64,000 nucleotides of DNA, from assembly GCF_032854445.1 (NCBI RefSeq), contig NC_088302.1:12395338-12459337 (forward strand). Reading direction: 5' to 3'. The notes beneath the pieces were generated by a model. That model ran no database searches. It was not told the DNA's origin and saw only the letters and a program-made list of their open reading frames with translations. Each line of letters opens with the position of its first letter. Positions within the stretch are counted from its first letter, which is position 1. Position numbers and translations under genes: made by a program. This document shows, piece after piece, positions 48,301-59,400 of the stretch. The DNA comes from Liolophura sinensis (Eukaryota > Mollusca > Polyplacophora > Chitonida > Chitonidae).

Positions 48301-49108
48301 TAAACTTTTTCAATAAATGGTGACCGATCCATTTGATGTTATTTTGTGACACTGCAAACATTGTGGGATGATGTGATAATACAAAAGGCTGTTGTGATAT
48401 AAATCACAAATAAAACTTGTTATATCATTGCATATGAAGTCAAACTAGTGCACTGGACTTCTGAACAAAGCTGAACAAAGCTTTGAAATTATTAACTTAG
48501 ATGATGAAGAAGAGTAAAATAGTCAGATGTTGTGCAAAAGACACATGACAATATTTATTACCTGGGGCCTATACTGACTCAATTTTCACCTGACATGTAA
48601 GGCTGCAGGTTCAAATCCAGATAACGCTGGATCAGCTTTAAGTCAGGAAGATTTGTCAATTACGTAACGGATGATTTACTCAATCAGCCTGGGATGGCTC
48701 CAGCAATAAACCTGTCATTCGCCAAAGAAATCAGATGTTCTGGGGTATGACGTTAAAGACCTAAATCAAAAAAGTAAAAAGTTTTAAAGCTGACTTAACA
48801 TAAAGTTAAAAAAAAAATTTGGAAAATGTGGTTGTGAGAAGCTTGGTTTTTATGCAGAATTTTAATATATTGTCCTCAGTCAACCAACACCAGTGCTTTA
48901 TGTCAGTACATACGGAAAGAGGTTGACCTTTACCCTTTTGCACTATTTTTGCAGGCCCAACAAAAAGTACTTTGAGGTGTACACGATAATCAGTGTTATC
49001 CAGGAGCTGTTGAGAGGAGCAGCCAATGATAGTGCCTTCCTCTCCATGAACCTCAAATCTATTCTGTTTAACCTGGGTGTGCAGACTAAAACAGCAGGGG
49101 CTCGCTAA
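39334..49108 (+). CDS. CCDC138: CCDC138, coiled-coil domain-containing protein 138
   Basis: Coding exons: 39334-39373, 39799-40002, 40663-40733, 41064-41195, 41502-41621, 41952-42029, 42393-42539, 42921-43064, 44502-44624, 45248-45467, 46289-46413, 48016-48206, 48955-49108; 582 aa if ATG 39334 is the start. All junctions are GT-AG and in phase. Residues 14-81 are acidic/polar, about 85-215 form heptad-rich coiled coil (EENKILREREQ, LEQQLREKGKENKRL), and 265-582 match the conserved C-terminal domain (TSTLRRLGEELY, FFKSTDLHTRFLSSLIILKT, LEKISIILQKLSKMK, LKSILFNLGV). Human CCDC138 has 665 aa; the first 80 or so residues are missing or unrecognised. An in-frame TAA at 39,304 supports this start unless an acceptor at TTTAACAG is used. 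Function is poorly known; from memory the human protein appears in centriolar-satellite proximity data. Two exon-derived tandem arrays sit after exons 8 and 11. Confidence 0.92.
40095..40334 (+). repeat. SINE family 1, near full length, CCDC138 intron 2
   Basis: The head GGGGCCTCCGTGGCTCAGTTGG and GTTAGCGCGCTAGCGCAGC gives a clear box A. Box B (GAGTTCCAAGTCC) has one extra base. The tail is CCAATCAAATAAATAAATAA. TGTTCTAA occurs on both sides (40,082-40,089 and 40,335-40,342) as a probable target duplication. About 20 bp of the CGGGCTCTGCC segment is deleted. Confidence 0.92.
42693..42826 (+). repeat. 5'-truncated SINE family 1 with perfect target duplication, CCDC138 intron 7
   Basis: It begins at CAACCTGCAGGTGGTCGTGG and ends in an AAATAAATAAATA tail. 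It is flanked by perfect 10-bp repeats AAAACCAGAT at 42,683-42,692 and 42,827-42,836. Confidence 0.93.
42965..43975 (+). repeat. 159-bp tandem array of CCDC138 exon 8 3' half plus donor and intron start
   Basis: The segment GACCTTCACCT recurs at about 42,972 (real exon), 43,131, 43,291, 43,450, 43,608, 43,766 and 43,917, a period near 159 bp. Each full copy contains a version of the last 75 coding bases of exon 8, then the donor region and about 80 bp of intron. Copies 1 and 3 keep GAAG|GTGAGT, copy 2 has GGGAGG, and copies 4 and 5 have GTGTTC. In the copies the CGA codon before the 75-base block is TGA. The block itself stays open in the exon's frame. Confidence 0.95.
44236..44462 (-). repeat. 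Diverged SINE family 1, CCDC138 intron 8
   Basis: AAGAATATTTCACTTATACG, AGCCAGTGTGAGCTGGACTT and ACCACTTGGCCAAGGAGGCC keep the family order in reverse. The body is heavily diverged. It ends about 40 bp before exon 9. Confidence 0.75.
46160..46215 (+). repeat. Short SINE family 1 relic before CCDC138 exon 11
   Basis: TTGCAGTCGTATGAGTGAAA and TATTCTTAGG match the GCCGTCGTATAAGTGAAATATTCTTGAG part of family 1. Only about 55 bp is recognisable. Confidence 0.4.
46354..47226 (+). repeat. 58-bp tandem array of CCDC138 exon 11 3' end plus donor
   Basis: CTGTTCCTGTATTACCAGGC starts at 46,354 (real exon), then at 46,422 and every 58 bp to 47,176, giving 14 intronic units. Each ends in GGCCAGTACAGAAGGTAAGC or a close variant, so most copies carry a good 5' splice site. 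The real exon unit is 68 bp: it has about 10 extra bases (TTGCCGTATC region) absent from the array copies. Adjacent copies are almost identical. Confidence 0.96.
47227..47256 (+). repeat. SINE-type tail at the end of the 58-bp array
   Basis: Directly after the last array unit comes CAATCAAATAAATATATAAA, which is the terminal sequence of SINE family 1 without its body. Confidence 0.5.
47515..47700 (+). repeat. Diverged SINE family 2, CCDC138 intron 11
   Basis: AACCGGTATAATGTGATTGA, GGACATCATGTCTGGTGTCT and TTGGCATGACATTC match the body of the copy at 25,766. The tail GAAAATAGTGTTACACCCCA is worn. Confidence 0.55.
48565..48785 (+). repeat. tRNA-derived SINE (family 4), CCDC138 intron 12
   Basis: A box B-like GGTTCAAATCC at 48,608 follows a weak box A region. 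The body ends TATGACGTTAAAGACCTAAA with an A-rich tail. It is distinct from families 1-3 in sequence. Confidence 0.5.
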
Positions 49109-50009
49109 GGGCATGATTTGTCCCTCTCGGCTTATTTAGCCGTTACAAGAAAAGTGGGGACCCGACAAAGATGTCAGTGTGGACTACAACAGAGGGACTC
49201 AGCATAGCTTCTTAAGCCTTACTGGACAAGCAGGGATGCTGTAGAAGTGGGTGCTACAGTCTAGAATAAGGAATTTGGAGGGTCACCCTTAGGTTTCTAA
49301 GACAGCTGGCAAGCAGGCACACAGAAGAGGTTACAGAGCGGAGAGGTTTTCCAAGAGCAGAAGCCATGCTAGGGAGTCCCACTTGCGAAGACACTGCCAA
49401 GGTGCATGTGACAGTGTGGAATAAGACATGTGGAGCTTTAATATCCGGTCTACAGCTTCTACAGACAAGAGGGGACACTATACAGCCACTTGTCATTGTC
49501 CAGCTAGTGCTGATTGGGTGAAGGTGGCATGCTAAACTTTCTCAAACTTTCCTTGTCAAGGAAACTTCCTGTTACGATTGTGCTTCACTGTGCATGTGGT
49601 ACATTCCAGACAGGGACTTTATTTTCACACAGGTACAATGTAGCAATAAATGACCTTTTTGTGATAAATTACATTTCTTGTTTTTATGTAAATTTCATGC
49701 ATAATTCCCAGTGGAAAGGTTAGCGATTTTTGCAGAAATAAATATGTGTCACTTGTCCAAAAATTTATTGGCTTGAAGCAAGAATAGTAAATTATCAATT
49801 CTGAAGTAGAGATGCTGTTTCTTGTATTTCTCTTGGATATTCTGGTATGCAGTATATATTTGCTGTGTACATATATAAGTGTGGTATAGACTGATACCTA
49901 TATATAGCTTTCCAGGCTTTTGTTGCTCATCCTTTAATCTGTGCTATCAGTTTGTGAAGAAGTCATAAGCACGCTCTTGAACACCAGTGAACACATTTAC
50001 CCGGTAACA

Positions 50010-50015
50010 AATAAA
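50010..50015 (+). terminator. Candidate poly(A) signal of CCDC138
   Basis: AATAAA at 50,010 is about 0.9 kb after the stop. Other AATAAA copies at about 49,646 and 49,737 could be used instead. Confidence 0.35.
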
Positions 50016-50157
50016 GAAACTGATGTGGTTGATTTTACGATGGCCGAACTTGTCTTAAATGAGCAACTTCCATGCATAGGCTAAATCTAGAGTAGAATGA
50101 TACCCCTCTTACTCCTCTTTACTACATCCATTAACGTGACCGTCCTCATAAAAGTTA

Positions 50158-50189
<32 letters not shown>

Positions 50190-50699
50190 AAACACGAAGA
50201 AGATAGCTGTTGCCGATAATAGCAGAAGTGTTTCCTATATCCAAGCCGCAAACAGAAAATGCGTAGCCCATTTGCCGTCTTAATTTGGTTAAACCTGTGA
50301 CTAATATAATAGTTATGTTAGTTCCAGGTTAAACGAATATGTGCTGCATTCAATGGGCAGTTTCAAGGGAATTAAGTTAGGCGCACTACGGCGCGGTGTT
50401 GCCTCCCCTGATGCATTTGTTTTCATTGGGACTATGAGACATTAGTCAAACGCATGGAATCTTCTAGCGCAGCCGTTTCTGAAACGTTTGAAGTGACAAC
50501 CACATACATGTCGATCCAAGGTTTACACTTCCCAGTTCTGAACACAAAGCGACGGGAGGATAAGATGAGGTTAAATGAGTTGACTAGGGACTTACAGTGA
50601 ACTTGGCGTGAGTGGTTCGTGACCGCATACTAGCTTGCATTTCAATAGCCATATTACACGAAACGTAAGTTCAATCCTATTCCTATTTGTTTTGAAGAG

Positions 50700-50968
50700 G
50701 GGGGCACCCGAGGCCGAGGTGGTCAGCGTGACAGCCGGACGCCATGACCTGCCAGCCTCTCACCAATGTGGTCGCGGTAAATTCGACCAGATCATGCTGG
50801 CTGCATCTCCGGTCGGACGTGGAAAGGTGTGTCGGTAGTCTCGGGACGGTCGTGGGTTGTTCCCGGGCTGTGTCCGGTTCTTCACACGATAATGCCGGCT
50901 GAGGTCGTACAAGTGAACTGTTCTTGAGTACGGCGTAAAACACCAATCAAACAAATAAATAAATAAAT
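50700..50968 (+). repeat. SINE family 1, full length but diverged
   Basis: The head GGCACCCGAGGCCGAGGTGG is mutated relative to box A. Box B is GGTAAATTCGACCAG. The body (GGTCGTGGGTTGTTCCCGGG) and tail (CCAATCAAACAAATAAATAA) are clear. Confidence 0.85.
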
Positions 50969-51104
50969 TTTGAAGGTACCAGAACATTATTTTTCCTCAG
51001 GCCTAAATGGCAAAACAAGTTTTTGCGTGGTGTTACATGAGATTCGCCCAGACTGCTTACTTTCCCCCAATATTTTGTATGTTGGGTGTGTAAAAACTCC
51101 GACA

Positions 51105-51195
51105 TCCCGGTTTCCTCCACACATAAACTCTACCATCGTCAGATATGTGAAAATTTCTTCTGTATCACTACGGCATATACAATTAAGCCAATCAA
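51105..51195 (+). repeat. Possible worn SINE family 1 relic
   Basis: CATCCCGGTTTCCTCCACAC and CATCGTCAGATATGTGAAAA loosely match the 3' half of family 1, ending AAGCCAATCAA. Similarity is partial. Confidence 0.4.
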
Positions 51196-51224
51196 CTTAT
51201 AGACTCGTGCTGTCAAAAAAAAAA

Positions 51225-51695
51225 TCTGTTCAATTTAACACAGTGTGTTGTCTGAGTGATGCTAGAATGTACTCTGTTACTGTAGCAAATTCTGCTCAAG
51301 AATACTCAACTTATACTACGGCGGCCATCATTGATGTGGGAGGAAACAGAGCAGAATCCGGAGGAAACCCACAGCCATCCGCAGGTGGCTGACCGACCTT
51401 CCCACGTGCGGCCAGAGAGGAAGCCAGCATGAGTTGGACTTGAACTCACAGTGACTGCATTGGTGAAAGGCTACTGGGTCATTACGCTGCACAAGTGCGC
51501 TAACCAGCTGAGCCACCGAAGCCCCCGATTATGCTGTTAAATACAACACAAATATTCTTTTCATTCAACATAAGGATTCTATCAGACAAACAGGATATTG
51601 TATTGAATATAAAACAGTATGATGTTATAATAACAGTATATTCTAATATCACTTTGACAACAGCCTTTCTGTCGAAGTCAACAAGTTCTCTTGTT
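51225..51695. mobile_element. Terminal-inverted-repeat element (MITE-like), copy 2, interrupted by a SINE
   Basis: The left arm GTTGTCTGAGTGATGCTAGA (near 51,247) pairs with the right arm TTCTAATATCACTTTGACAA (near 51,640). The interior aligns with copy 1 at 13,125-13,370, for example CAGGATATTGTATTGAATA against CAGGACATTAAGTTGAATA. Removing the SINE of about 235 bp leaves about 230-240 bp, the size of copy 1. Confidence 0.6.
51292..51527 (-). repeat. SINE family 1 inserted in the MITE-like element
   Basis: It runs from CTCAAGAATACTCAACTTAT through GCCATCCGCAGGTGGCTGAC, GAAGCCAGCATGAGTTGGAC and the box B complement to GCTAACCAGCTGAGCCACCG. The A/T-rich tail itself is missing. Confidence 0.88.
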
Positions 51696-51964
51696 GAGTG
51701 TGTCGCTGGGAAAACGGTTTCCTGTTCAGCTTACTGTGGTACTTCTTGTATGTATTTATACTAAGTGTGTATGGCTAGCTTTTATATTCTTTGCATTTTG
51801 TTCAGTCCTATTTTAATACGCCGACAATGATGCGACCAAATTAGTGCTAATCTAATGTTAAACTTCAAACTAACGAATCAGATCACTGCGGCGAGACTTT
51901 AATATTGGGACTGGTTGGTTTGTCAAGTTCCTGATTTTCTCCAGCAAAGCACCCCTTCAATCAT

Positions 51965-52037
51965 GCAGTAAGCCTGGCTGCCGTCGTATAAATGAAATAT
52001 ACTTTTAGTATAGCGCTAATGACAAATCAATTAAATA
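51965..52037 (+). repeat. SINE family 1 relic
   Basis: GCCTGGCTGCCGTCGTATAA, ATGAAATATACTTTTAGTAT and AATCAATTAAAT keep the order of the family-1 3' end. Confidence 0.6.
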
Positions 52038-52136
52038 TCGACGTGGAATGTGGTATATACAAGATAAATCGATCACGGCAATTGGAAATTAAGTGAAAAC
52101 GCATAAAAACAATTTTTAACAAAATATATAAATATA

Positions 52137-52142
52137 TTTATT
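52137..52142 (-). terminator. Candidate poly(A) signal of the protocadherin
   Basis: TTTATT on the plus strand is AATAAA on the minus strand. It lies about 1.3 kb past the protocadherin stop. The surroundings are AT-rich, so this is tentative. Confidence 0.3.
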
Positions 52143-52671
52143 TACATTGAATTGACATCAGTCAAATCTTATATGATGTGCTGTGAACAGGACTCCTGAA
52201 CAATGCATATCTGGAATCAAATGTAATACAACCTTGAGCCTTTTGCATCATCAACCGGAGGTAGACCCTGCTTAGACATCGCGCTTTGCGATTCGTAGGT
52301 GATTCGCGCACAGTGGACGGATGTCTGGGAAAATATCTTTTTTTTTATGGAGTCATTTGAACATAACTGTGACCAGCAAGTACCAATTTTGTGTCATAAT
52401 GAGGCTATGGTATGTTATTTTATACAATGGTACACAATGATATCTGCATGGGGAAATATATACAATGATGAATGATGAATCAAGGCATGGTTTGGCAGTG
52501 GAAGAGATTCATGTGATAACATTGAAAAACGAACAACAATATCGTTTATAACAACCATTATAAAACGTGATATCAGTTAATTAACTAGCACTAACACATA
52601 TTGTCAGACTCTCGAATCCTTCACATTGTGACAATTAGGAAAACAATAGATGTTCAAAAATAGAGAGTATC

Positions 52672-52732
52672 TACACATACACATATATATATATGTGTGT
52701 GTGTGTGTGCGTGTGTGTGTATGCGCGTGTCA
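52672..52732. repeat. Compound (TA)n/(TG)n microsatellite
   Basis: ACATATATATATATGTGTGT is followed by further GT repeats with CG interruptions, in the presumed 3' UTR of the protocadherin. Confidence 0.9.
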
Positions 52733-53470
52733 AATCAAGTTTAACGTGTACATATATGAGTGGTAAGATTAAACATTCACGTAGTAACGATTCCACGAGG
52801 ATTTAATTCTGAAGTCAGTTTTTTTTTACAGATGGTCAAGTTTTTTGAACTGGAGTTTAGAAAAGCACCAACACATGACAAGAAAATATACAAGCGCTAG
52901 ATGATATTTGATGAAAATGAGATGAGAGACATTCGAAAAATAGTTTAAAAAGAAAACCCTCTTTTTTGCTTGCGAGTTAGGAGAAATACACTGCATAAAA
53001 ACCCACTAGTGAGGTTATTAACACGCCAAACACTTTGTAAATTCATGTATAAATAGAAACGTTCCCTGAGCTTGTAGAACGCGGCCAAATCTGCTTGATT
53101 GCAAGCGTCTCTATCAGTCAGTGACCTAACATTGTTGAAAACAACCAGCTATTTTTGTTCTCAAATATAGCTTGTATTAAAAAAGTGCGCCTCGAAAATT
53201 GCTTCAGTTTCGCTTCACAAGTTTGCCTTTGAAATCAGACTGAACCATATTAATGTAAAACTAAGATGTGACCGTTGTATTTGTATAGGGCTGCGCAGAT
53301 AAAGGTCGCTGGACTCATTCCCCGCAGTGTAATTTTCCATCACAGGCGATGAGCTGAGAATAACACGTCGAGTAGATCCTGATGGCTGGAGATAGCTGGG
53401 CTAGTCAGGACAATACTGATAGTTTATGGCAATGCTTGACCGGGACAAAAGCCTGTTTTTTCATCTTGCT

Positions 53471-56400
53471 CTACACATAATGGCCGTGAACACCTTCTGT
53501 GGATGAAGAAAAATGAGAAGTGTTAAAGTGATATAGGATCGAGTGTCAGATATTGCAATCCGCGGAAATCTGACACTATAAAGGTTCTGTCCGACACCAG
53601 CGGCGTCGTAAGTCATCCGTAGGCTGACGGGTGGAGTGAGATATAGGCAATAAAACTGGACTCTCGTTAAACAGTGACAGAGAAGAATGGTTTAAGACCA
53701 ATAACCCTGATCGTATTCGACAAATACAGGTGTGGTATACAAACAGATAGAAACGCACAACCACTTAATGAACTAAGCCGATAAAGCTGTGAAGGTTTAT
53801 TGCAATGCAGACATTTTTACGCGTTTTTAAACTTGTTTATTTACCGCTTTTGCATGTCCGCACAATGTAAGTGTGCTCTAGGCGATGTATAATTTTAAGA
53901 ATTTCTAAAATTTTAAAGATGGAGAAAACATAAAGATTATTTCAATATAAGACGAAACTAAGAATGTGAAATTTTTTGTACATATGGTGTTCAATCGACA
54001 AAACCCATGAAGACCATAGTTACACTTAACTTTTCACGTTTTCTTCTCCTTTAAGCTCCATTTTTTAAAATGTTTTCCTATAAGTTGACTACGGTATGTT
54101 TATTGTTTGTGGAGCTATATGGTCTGTTTGAAAGCACTCTGGCTAACAGGCAATACCACTTGCACCCACAGCCCGTGTCCATCCACCTATTCCCCACACA
54201 CCCCAACACTTACCGTGGTCAATCTGTAGACAATAGCCCCTATGGACATCGTCGTCACTGCCCCCTCGGCCGCTGTCACTCGTGCCCGTATCTCCCGACA
54301 AATCGCTCGTGGAGTCGTCCGATTTCCGCCCAAACATCCCAGCCTCCGACATGTCCTGTGAATAAATGATAATGGAAGTTATTGCCTGAGGTCATTTTAC
54401 CAAAATGTCATCTCTGGAAAAACAGACTTTAGCAAAGATACAATCTAAGATAAACATTGAGCTATTTGGTACTCGAAACAGTAGTGGAGATTTGACCAAC
54501 TCTCTAATTATATATGAATTTGACCATTTCCTCTCACGTGTGCTATGACATTGCTTTCTCCACATGTACAGCAGCACGCAACAATGGAGGCTCTTCGCTT
54601 TGGTTATTTATACAACCTGATGGGACGTGAATTGCATGCATACTGTATCATAACTCAATCACCAAGCTTTGGTTAAGCTATCTTTGTTACGGTTTTTTGT
54701 ATCTACATAAAAAGTAAGTTATTTGTTTATAGCGGTATGTCCTTTGATTATGTTGTATTTTCTTCCCCGAGAGTAAATTATGTGATTGGGTGTTCCAAAA
54801 AAACAAAGATGAGCAAAAAAGATAAAGAAATGAGATCTTGTCTGTTTTAATTGCCGCTATTAGTTTTTCTCTTTTCTTTCGTTTTTTTCCCCCAAAGAGA
54901 CTGTACACATGCATGGTGTATTACATTAAGAATAATATTCGACTTGTCTTCTGTCTTTTCTACTGTTTAGATGATGATTACTTGTAGTCGTGATACAGCG
55001 CCACGTGTTACATATTAAACACTTTAGTACAGTCCAAATTCTTATCCAGTCCACGTTTGCCGTGTGTTGGAATCTGGCCTATTATAACCGTGTACAATAT
55101 CTGCCCGTATGGTTCGCCAGGCTGGCCACAAGAGGCTTGTGGCACACTAAACTGACTGTCATTCAGAACAGCTTCGCATCTTACACACCTAGCCCTTATC
55201 CCCCCTTGTGAGTGACAGGTTGCTCAGGTCTGAGCAGGATTAGCGAGTTGTGCTGGGGTCAAGTTGATGCATCCTATAATTACTTTTTGAACGACGGCTT
55301 AATCCGAGGCTTAGGGGATTAAATGGTCTAGTTCTTGTTGTGGTTATCTGTTGATGGGCCCTCAAGGGTCCCGGCCCCTCTCGCCAATGGTTTGTCCCAC
55401 GAGGATGACACCAAATGTATAATGGCCGCGATGATTGGTTTACTTTTGCCGGGTGATGAAGCTGCCCTTAGGGTCAGAAAACTTAATCAAGCCAACAATC
55501 AGGCTGTGCCTAAAGTGAATGGTCCCCGCCTCGGCTGTTTCCGCAAGTGGTAACCCTGTCACTGTAACTGTCACCCACAACCCCTCCCAGCGGACGACAC
55601 AGCCTTTCCGTGGACATCACAAAAAGACAGGTGACAACCCTTTAGTCAGACAAACCGATTGCCATTCGATTAAATCTTTTAATTTTCATTTCCCAATCCG
55701 CTTGTTTTTGTTCGTTCTCGCGAGCGGGGAGAATTTTAGTTAAACTAATACCAGGCACCTAAGCCCTCAGCGACGAATGCGAAGTTATTGGAACATGTTC
55801 TTAATAAAAGAACGTCCACAGGTTCCCTCAACGTTAACTCTTTAACACCCTGCTACTGTTACCATGTCTCTTTCTCCACGACGTCAAAATCGACAGATTT
55901 CAAAATATCGGCTCGTCTTTATCGGCTACTTGTTAGTTGGTAAAATGAAACTGTGAAAGTGATTACAAGAGAAACAAGCCCAGGATGGTCTCGGGAGAAA
56001 ATATTTGCTCGCCGTTTTTCAGTGACATTCTAAACGAGACCATACAAACTGCCATTTCACTCTACACGCGGCGCTTCTTATGTTACGCACACAATTCCGA
56101 ACAGTGGGAAAAAGTGGAAAGTTTTCCACCGACAAAACAACTTGCAGCCGCTTCGTGTTTAGTTAGGACATATGTTTAGAAAGATAAGAAATATTCGAAC
56201 AAACTTAAATTCCCACAGTTTTCTAATATCAACTCGCGTGTCAACTCGAAGTAGACACCGCTAATGTACGTGTGGAAATAACGATAATTGCTTCTTAAGA
56301 TTGAATGTGAGCACGATTTTGTACATCACAGTGGATGTGTGCAAGAGAACGTCAAAATCCCGTCTTCATGGACGATAATGTCTCAGAGAGGACACTTTAA

Positions 56401-59400
56401 TGTTTCCAGAAGAAAGGCTATAATGATCTATGGTTTCTTTGCGAACTACCTATATATCCTAAACGCTCAGGCTTTGTGGACTCATGTATGCCCACAGCAG
56501 TAAATCCGTCTGTGGTTGGTACAGATAAGAGGGCCTTTTCATGCTAATGGTGTCAAAAATTATACGCCTGTAGTGCAAGAATAGCGTGTGAATGTCTCGT
56601 TTATTGTGCCGGCAATTGAGCCAAGCTAGTGCAGTGTAGCCTTCATAACTCTTGGTAATTACTAGCCAATCAAAGTCAAGATCTGACCCTCCTGGGACTA
56701 ACTTACGGACCTTATTACTCTATAGATTTCACATAAATCGCGAAAGCCATTCAGGATTGACTGTTTCCAGTCGAACGCGTCCCAATAGACATTATAAAAG
56801 GTTGACTTGTTTCCGATTTTTTAACCGGTTGAGCGTCAGTTTTATTCTCTCCTCGCTTGATTTGCGCCCAGATTTGCAGGACAAAGTCGGCATTTTTATT
56901 ACCAAACTTGGAGCGCCTCGGGTCATTCGGTATAGTCCACGAACAAATGGATACCGCTTTTAAGATAGCGCGGGTGACCAAAGGCTTCTGAAGTGTCGAC
57001 CGATCCATTGGCGATGTAGTGCGAACGACACGGGCCGACAGGTAACCCAGCGTAATCTAACACCTAGCTTATAGAACTTCACCTTTCACGACTAAATGGT
57101 AGTGATCCGTTTGATGTTATCATTACATGGCCAGAAATTTGAACCTATCATACATCAACCCACACGCCAACATCGCTACATTCCAAGGAAATATGTCCCA
57201 AATTTCCATTGAACATTACAGAACAGTTCTAATAAATTTTGTCCCATGCTCTTCAGTATATACAACTGAGATGCCATGTACGACAAAAATGGCTTTGTAA
57301 AAAATCAAAACGATTTTCTCAGCTTCCTGTTGTATTATTTCTGGGGTAAACTTGGTCATTCCACTTGAGTAAATCGACCAAATTTATATGCTGTTGTTTA
57401 TTCAATTGTTGCTGCATTTCCTTCATGTTATTACTTGGGCACAGTGTCTAATCTATTACCATTTGATTTAAAAGAGATTTTTAGAAAGTTGTTCTGGGTA
57501 TAGCAAAGAACATTTCTAATACCTAAACTTTCGTCCATGATTTAGGGATAAAAATCTGTCTGCATTCAGACAGACCATATTCAATGCACGACAACACAAA
57601 TCTTTCTCTGGATGAAAATATGAACTCATACCTTTGTAGTGACAGATACATTTGTTTTAAATTATCAGGTAGATAATTTACACATACCTGATTATGGAAG
57701 TCAGGACAGTCTGCAGCCCACGCCGATGAATGACGGTCAGGGGAAAGGGCCCATTGTACACGATTAGGTCGGCTCTGTCTCTTTGAGCTGTTCCCTTGTC
57801 TCTGGGACGACCGCCTTGGAGAATCGGCGGATTGCTTGGGCTGCTTCATACTACTGGCAAGTTTGGGATGCGACTGAAAAATACGTAAAATATTGCTTTA
57901 TGGTTAATATGAACATGAACGTTTACAGTCATAACTGTGAGAGTGAGAAATTTACATACATACATATTTGCAAAGAATTCCAGTTTATGGCATGTTGCTC
58001 AGGACTGATTTTACTCAGGCGATCTCATCCATTTAAAATACCCAAGCTAAAAACATATCCGAATCTTTAACCTCTTGAGTATCAGTTTTACTCTTGTAAC
58101 GCGAAATGTTAACTGAAATAGTCCGTTTATGATATTCACCTGCCAGTTTGTTGTGTTATTTCTGTTGCTGTCCGTGAATGAGCTGACCGACTTGTCAAGA
58201 CCAGAGTCATTTGGGAAGAAATCACGGATATATTGTAGATGCTGCTGCTCCAAAGCTTGGTCGTCGTTCGTTTGCTGGACATTGTAAGGGGGCATGTGTT
58301 TTGGTGAGGAGCTTTGTAATGGGGCATCATCATATTTGGATCGGGAATAGTTGTTCTGTCCAGAATACGGACTCTCTAATATCTTTTCTCCTCGCACGAT
58401 TTCTCCGACGTTTGCGTTTTTGTTGTCGTGTCTTTTATTGGCAGGCTTGTCGTATAAGTCTGGACGAACATTGTCCCCTTCAACTTGTTTATTGTCTCGT
58501 CTGCGAATGATGCAAATGGTTGCCAAGATCACAGCTGATAATACTGCCGTCATGGCAACTACAGATATCACGATGACTAGATTGTATTGTCCAGATTTAC
58601 TCTCCGACAACACGGCGGTGTCGTTCACAACCGAGACAAATATGCTGAAATTGCGCCAAGTCTCCCTCTGTGGGGAGCCATGGTCTCGAACTGCCAGGGA
58701 AAGCTTGAAAGTTAGAGAAACGCCTGATGTGAATTTCTTTGTTACTGTTATTCGTCCAGACGTTCTATTGATGGAGATATATTCTGGTGTCCTCTCCTGT
58801 TCTAGTATTGCGTACGACAAATTAGCGTTGTCACCGTCGTCTTTGTCTTCCGCGGTTATGGTAAGGATTTCTGAGTTGACGTCCAGCGTGCTTGGGATGG
58901 AGACTGAATAATTGTCGTAGGCTGGAAAAGTAATGTGAGGCGTGTTGTCGTTCACGTCCAGCACCTTCACAAATAGCGACACCAAGCTGGATTGGGTTGG
59001 CGTTCCTTTGTCTTCTGCAATAACGACAAGTTCATGAATACTCCGCGATTCGCGGTCCAGTGGCTGCACGGCCGTGATAATGCCAGAATCCTTAGAAACT
59101 GAGAAAAACTGACTGTCGTAGTTAGAAGACAAGTGATACTGAACTTCTCCTCCCATCCCCAGGTCACTGTCTATAGCGGTCACCTGGCCAACTACTGTGT
59201 CATCTACGAGATTTTCGCTAATGTTAAACATGTACTCGGTCCGATTGAAACGAGGCTTCTCATCGTTGATGTCAGTGATTGTTACGGTGATGACAGACGT
59301 AGCAGAATTGGGTGGGTTGCCATGATCCTTGGCAACAAGCGTCACCACAGCAGTGTCTTGTAATTCTCTGTCCGGTTTCAAATTGACAGTAATTTCACCA

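Noticed and set aside
54070-54369. 99-codon plus-strand frame
   Set aside because: It is antisense to protocadherin exon 3 and its intron flank.
58351-58911. 186-codon plus-strand frame inside the protocadherin
   Set aside because: It is antisense to the membrane span and last cadherin repeat, whose coding sense is unambiguous.
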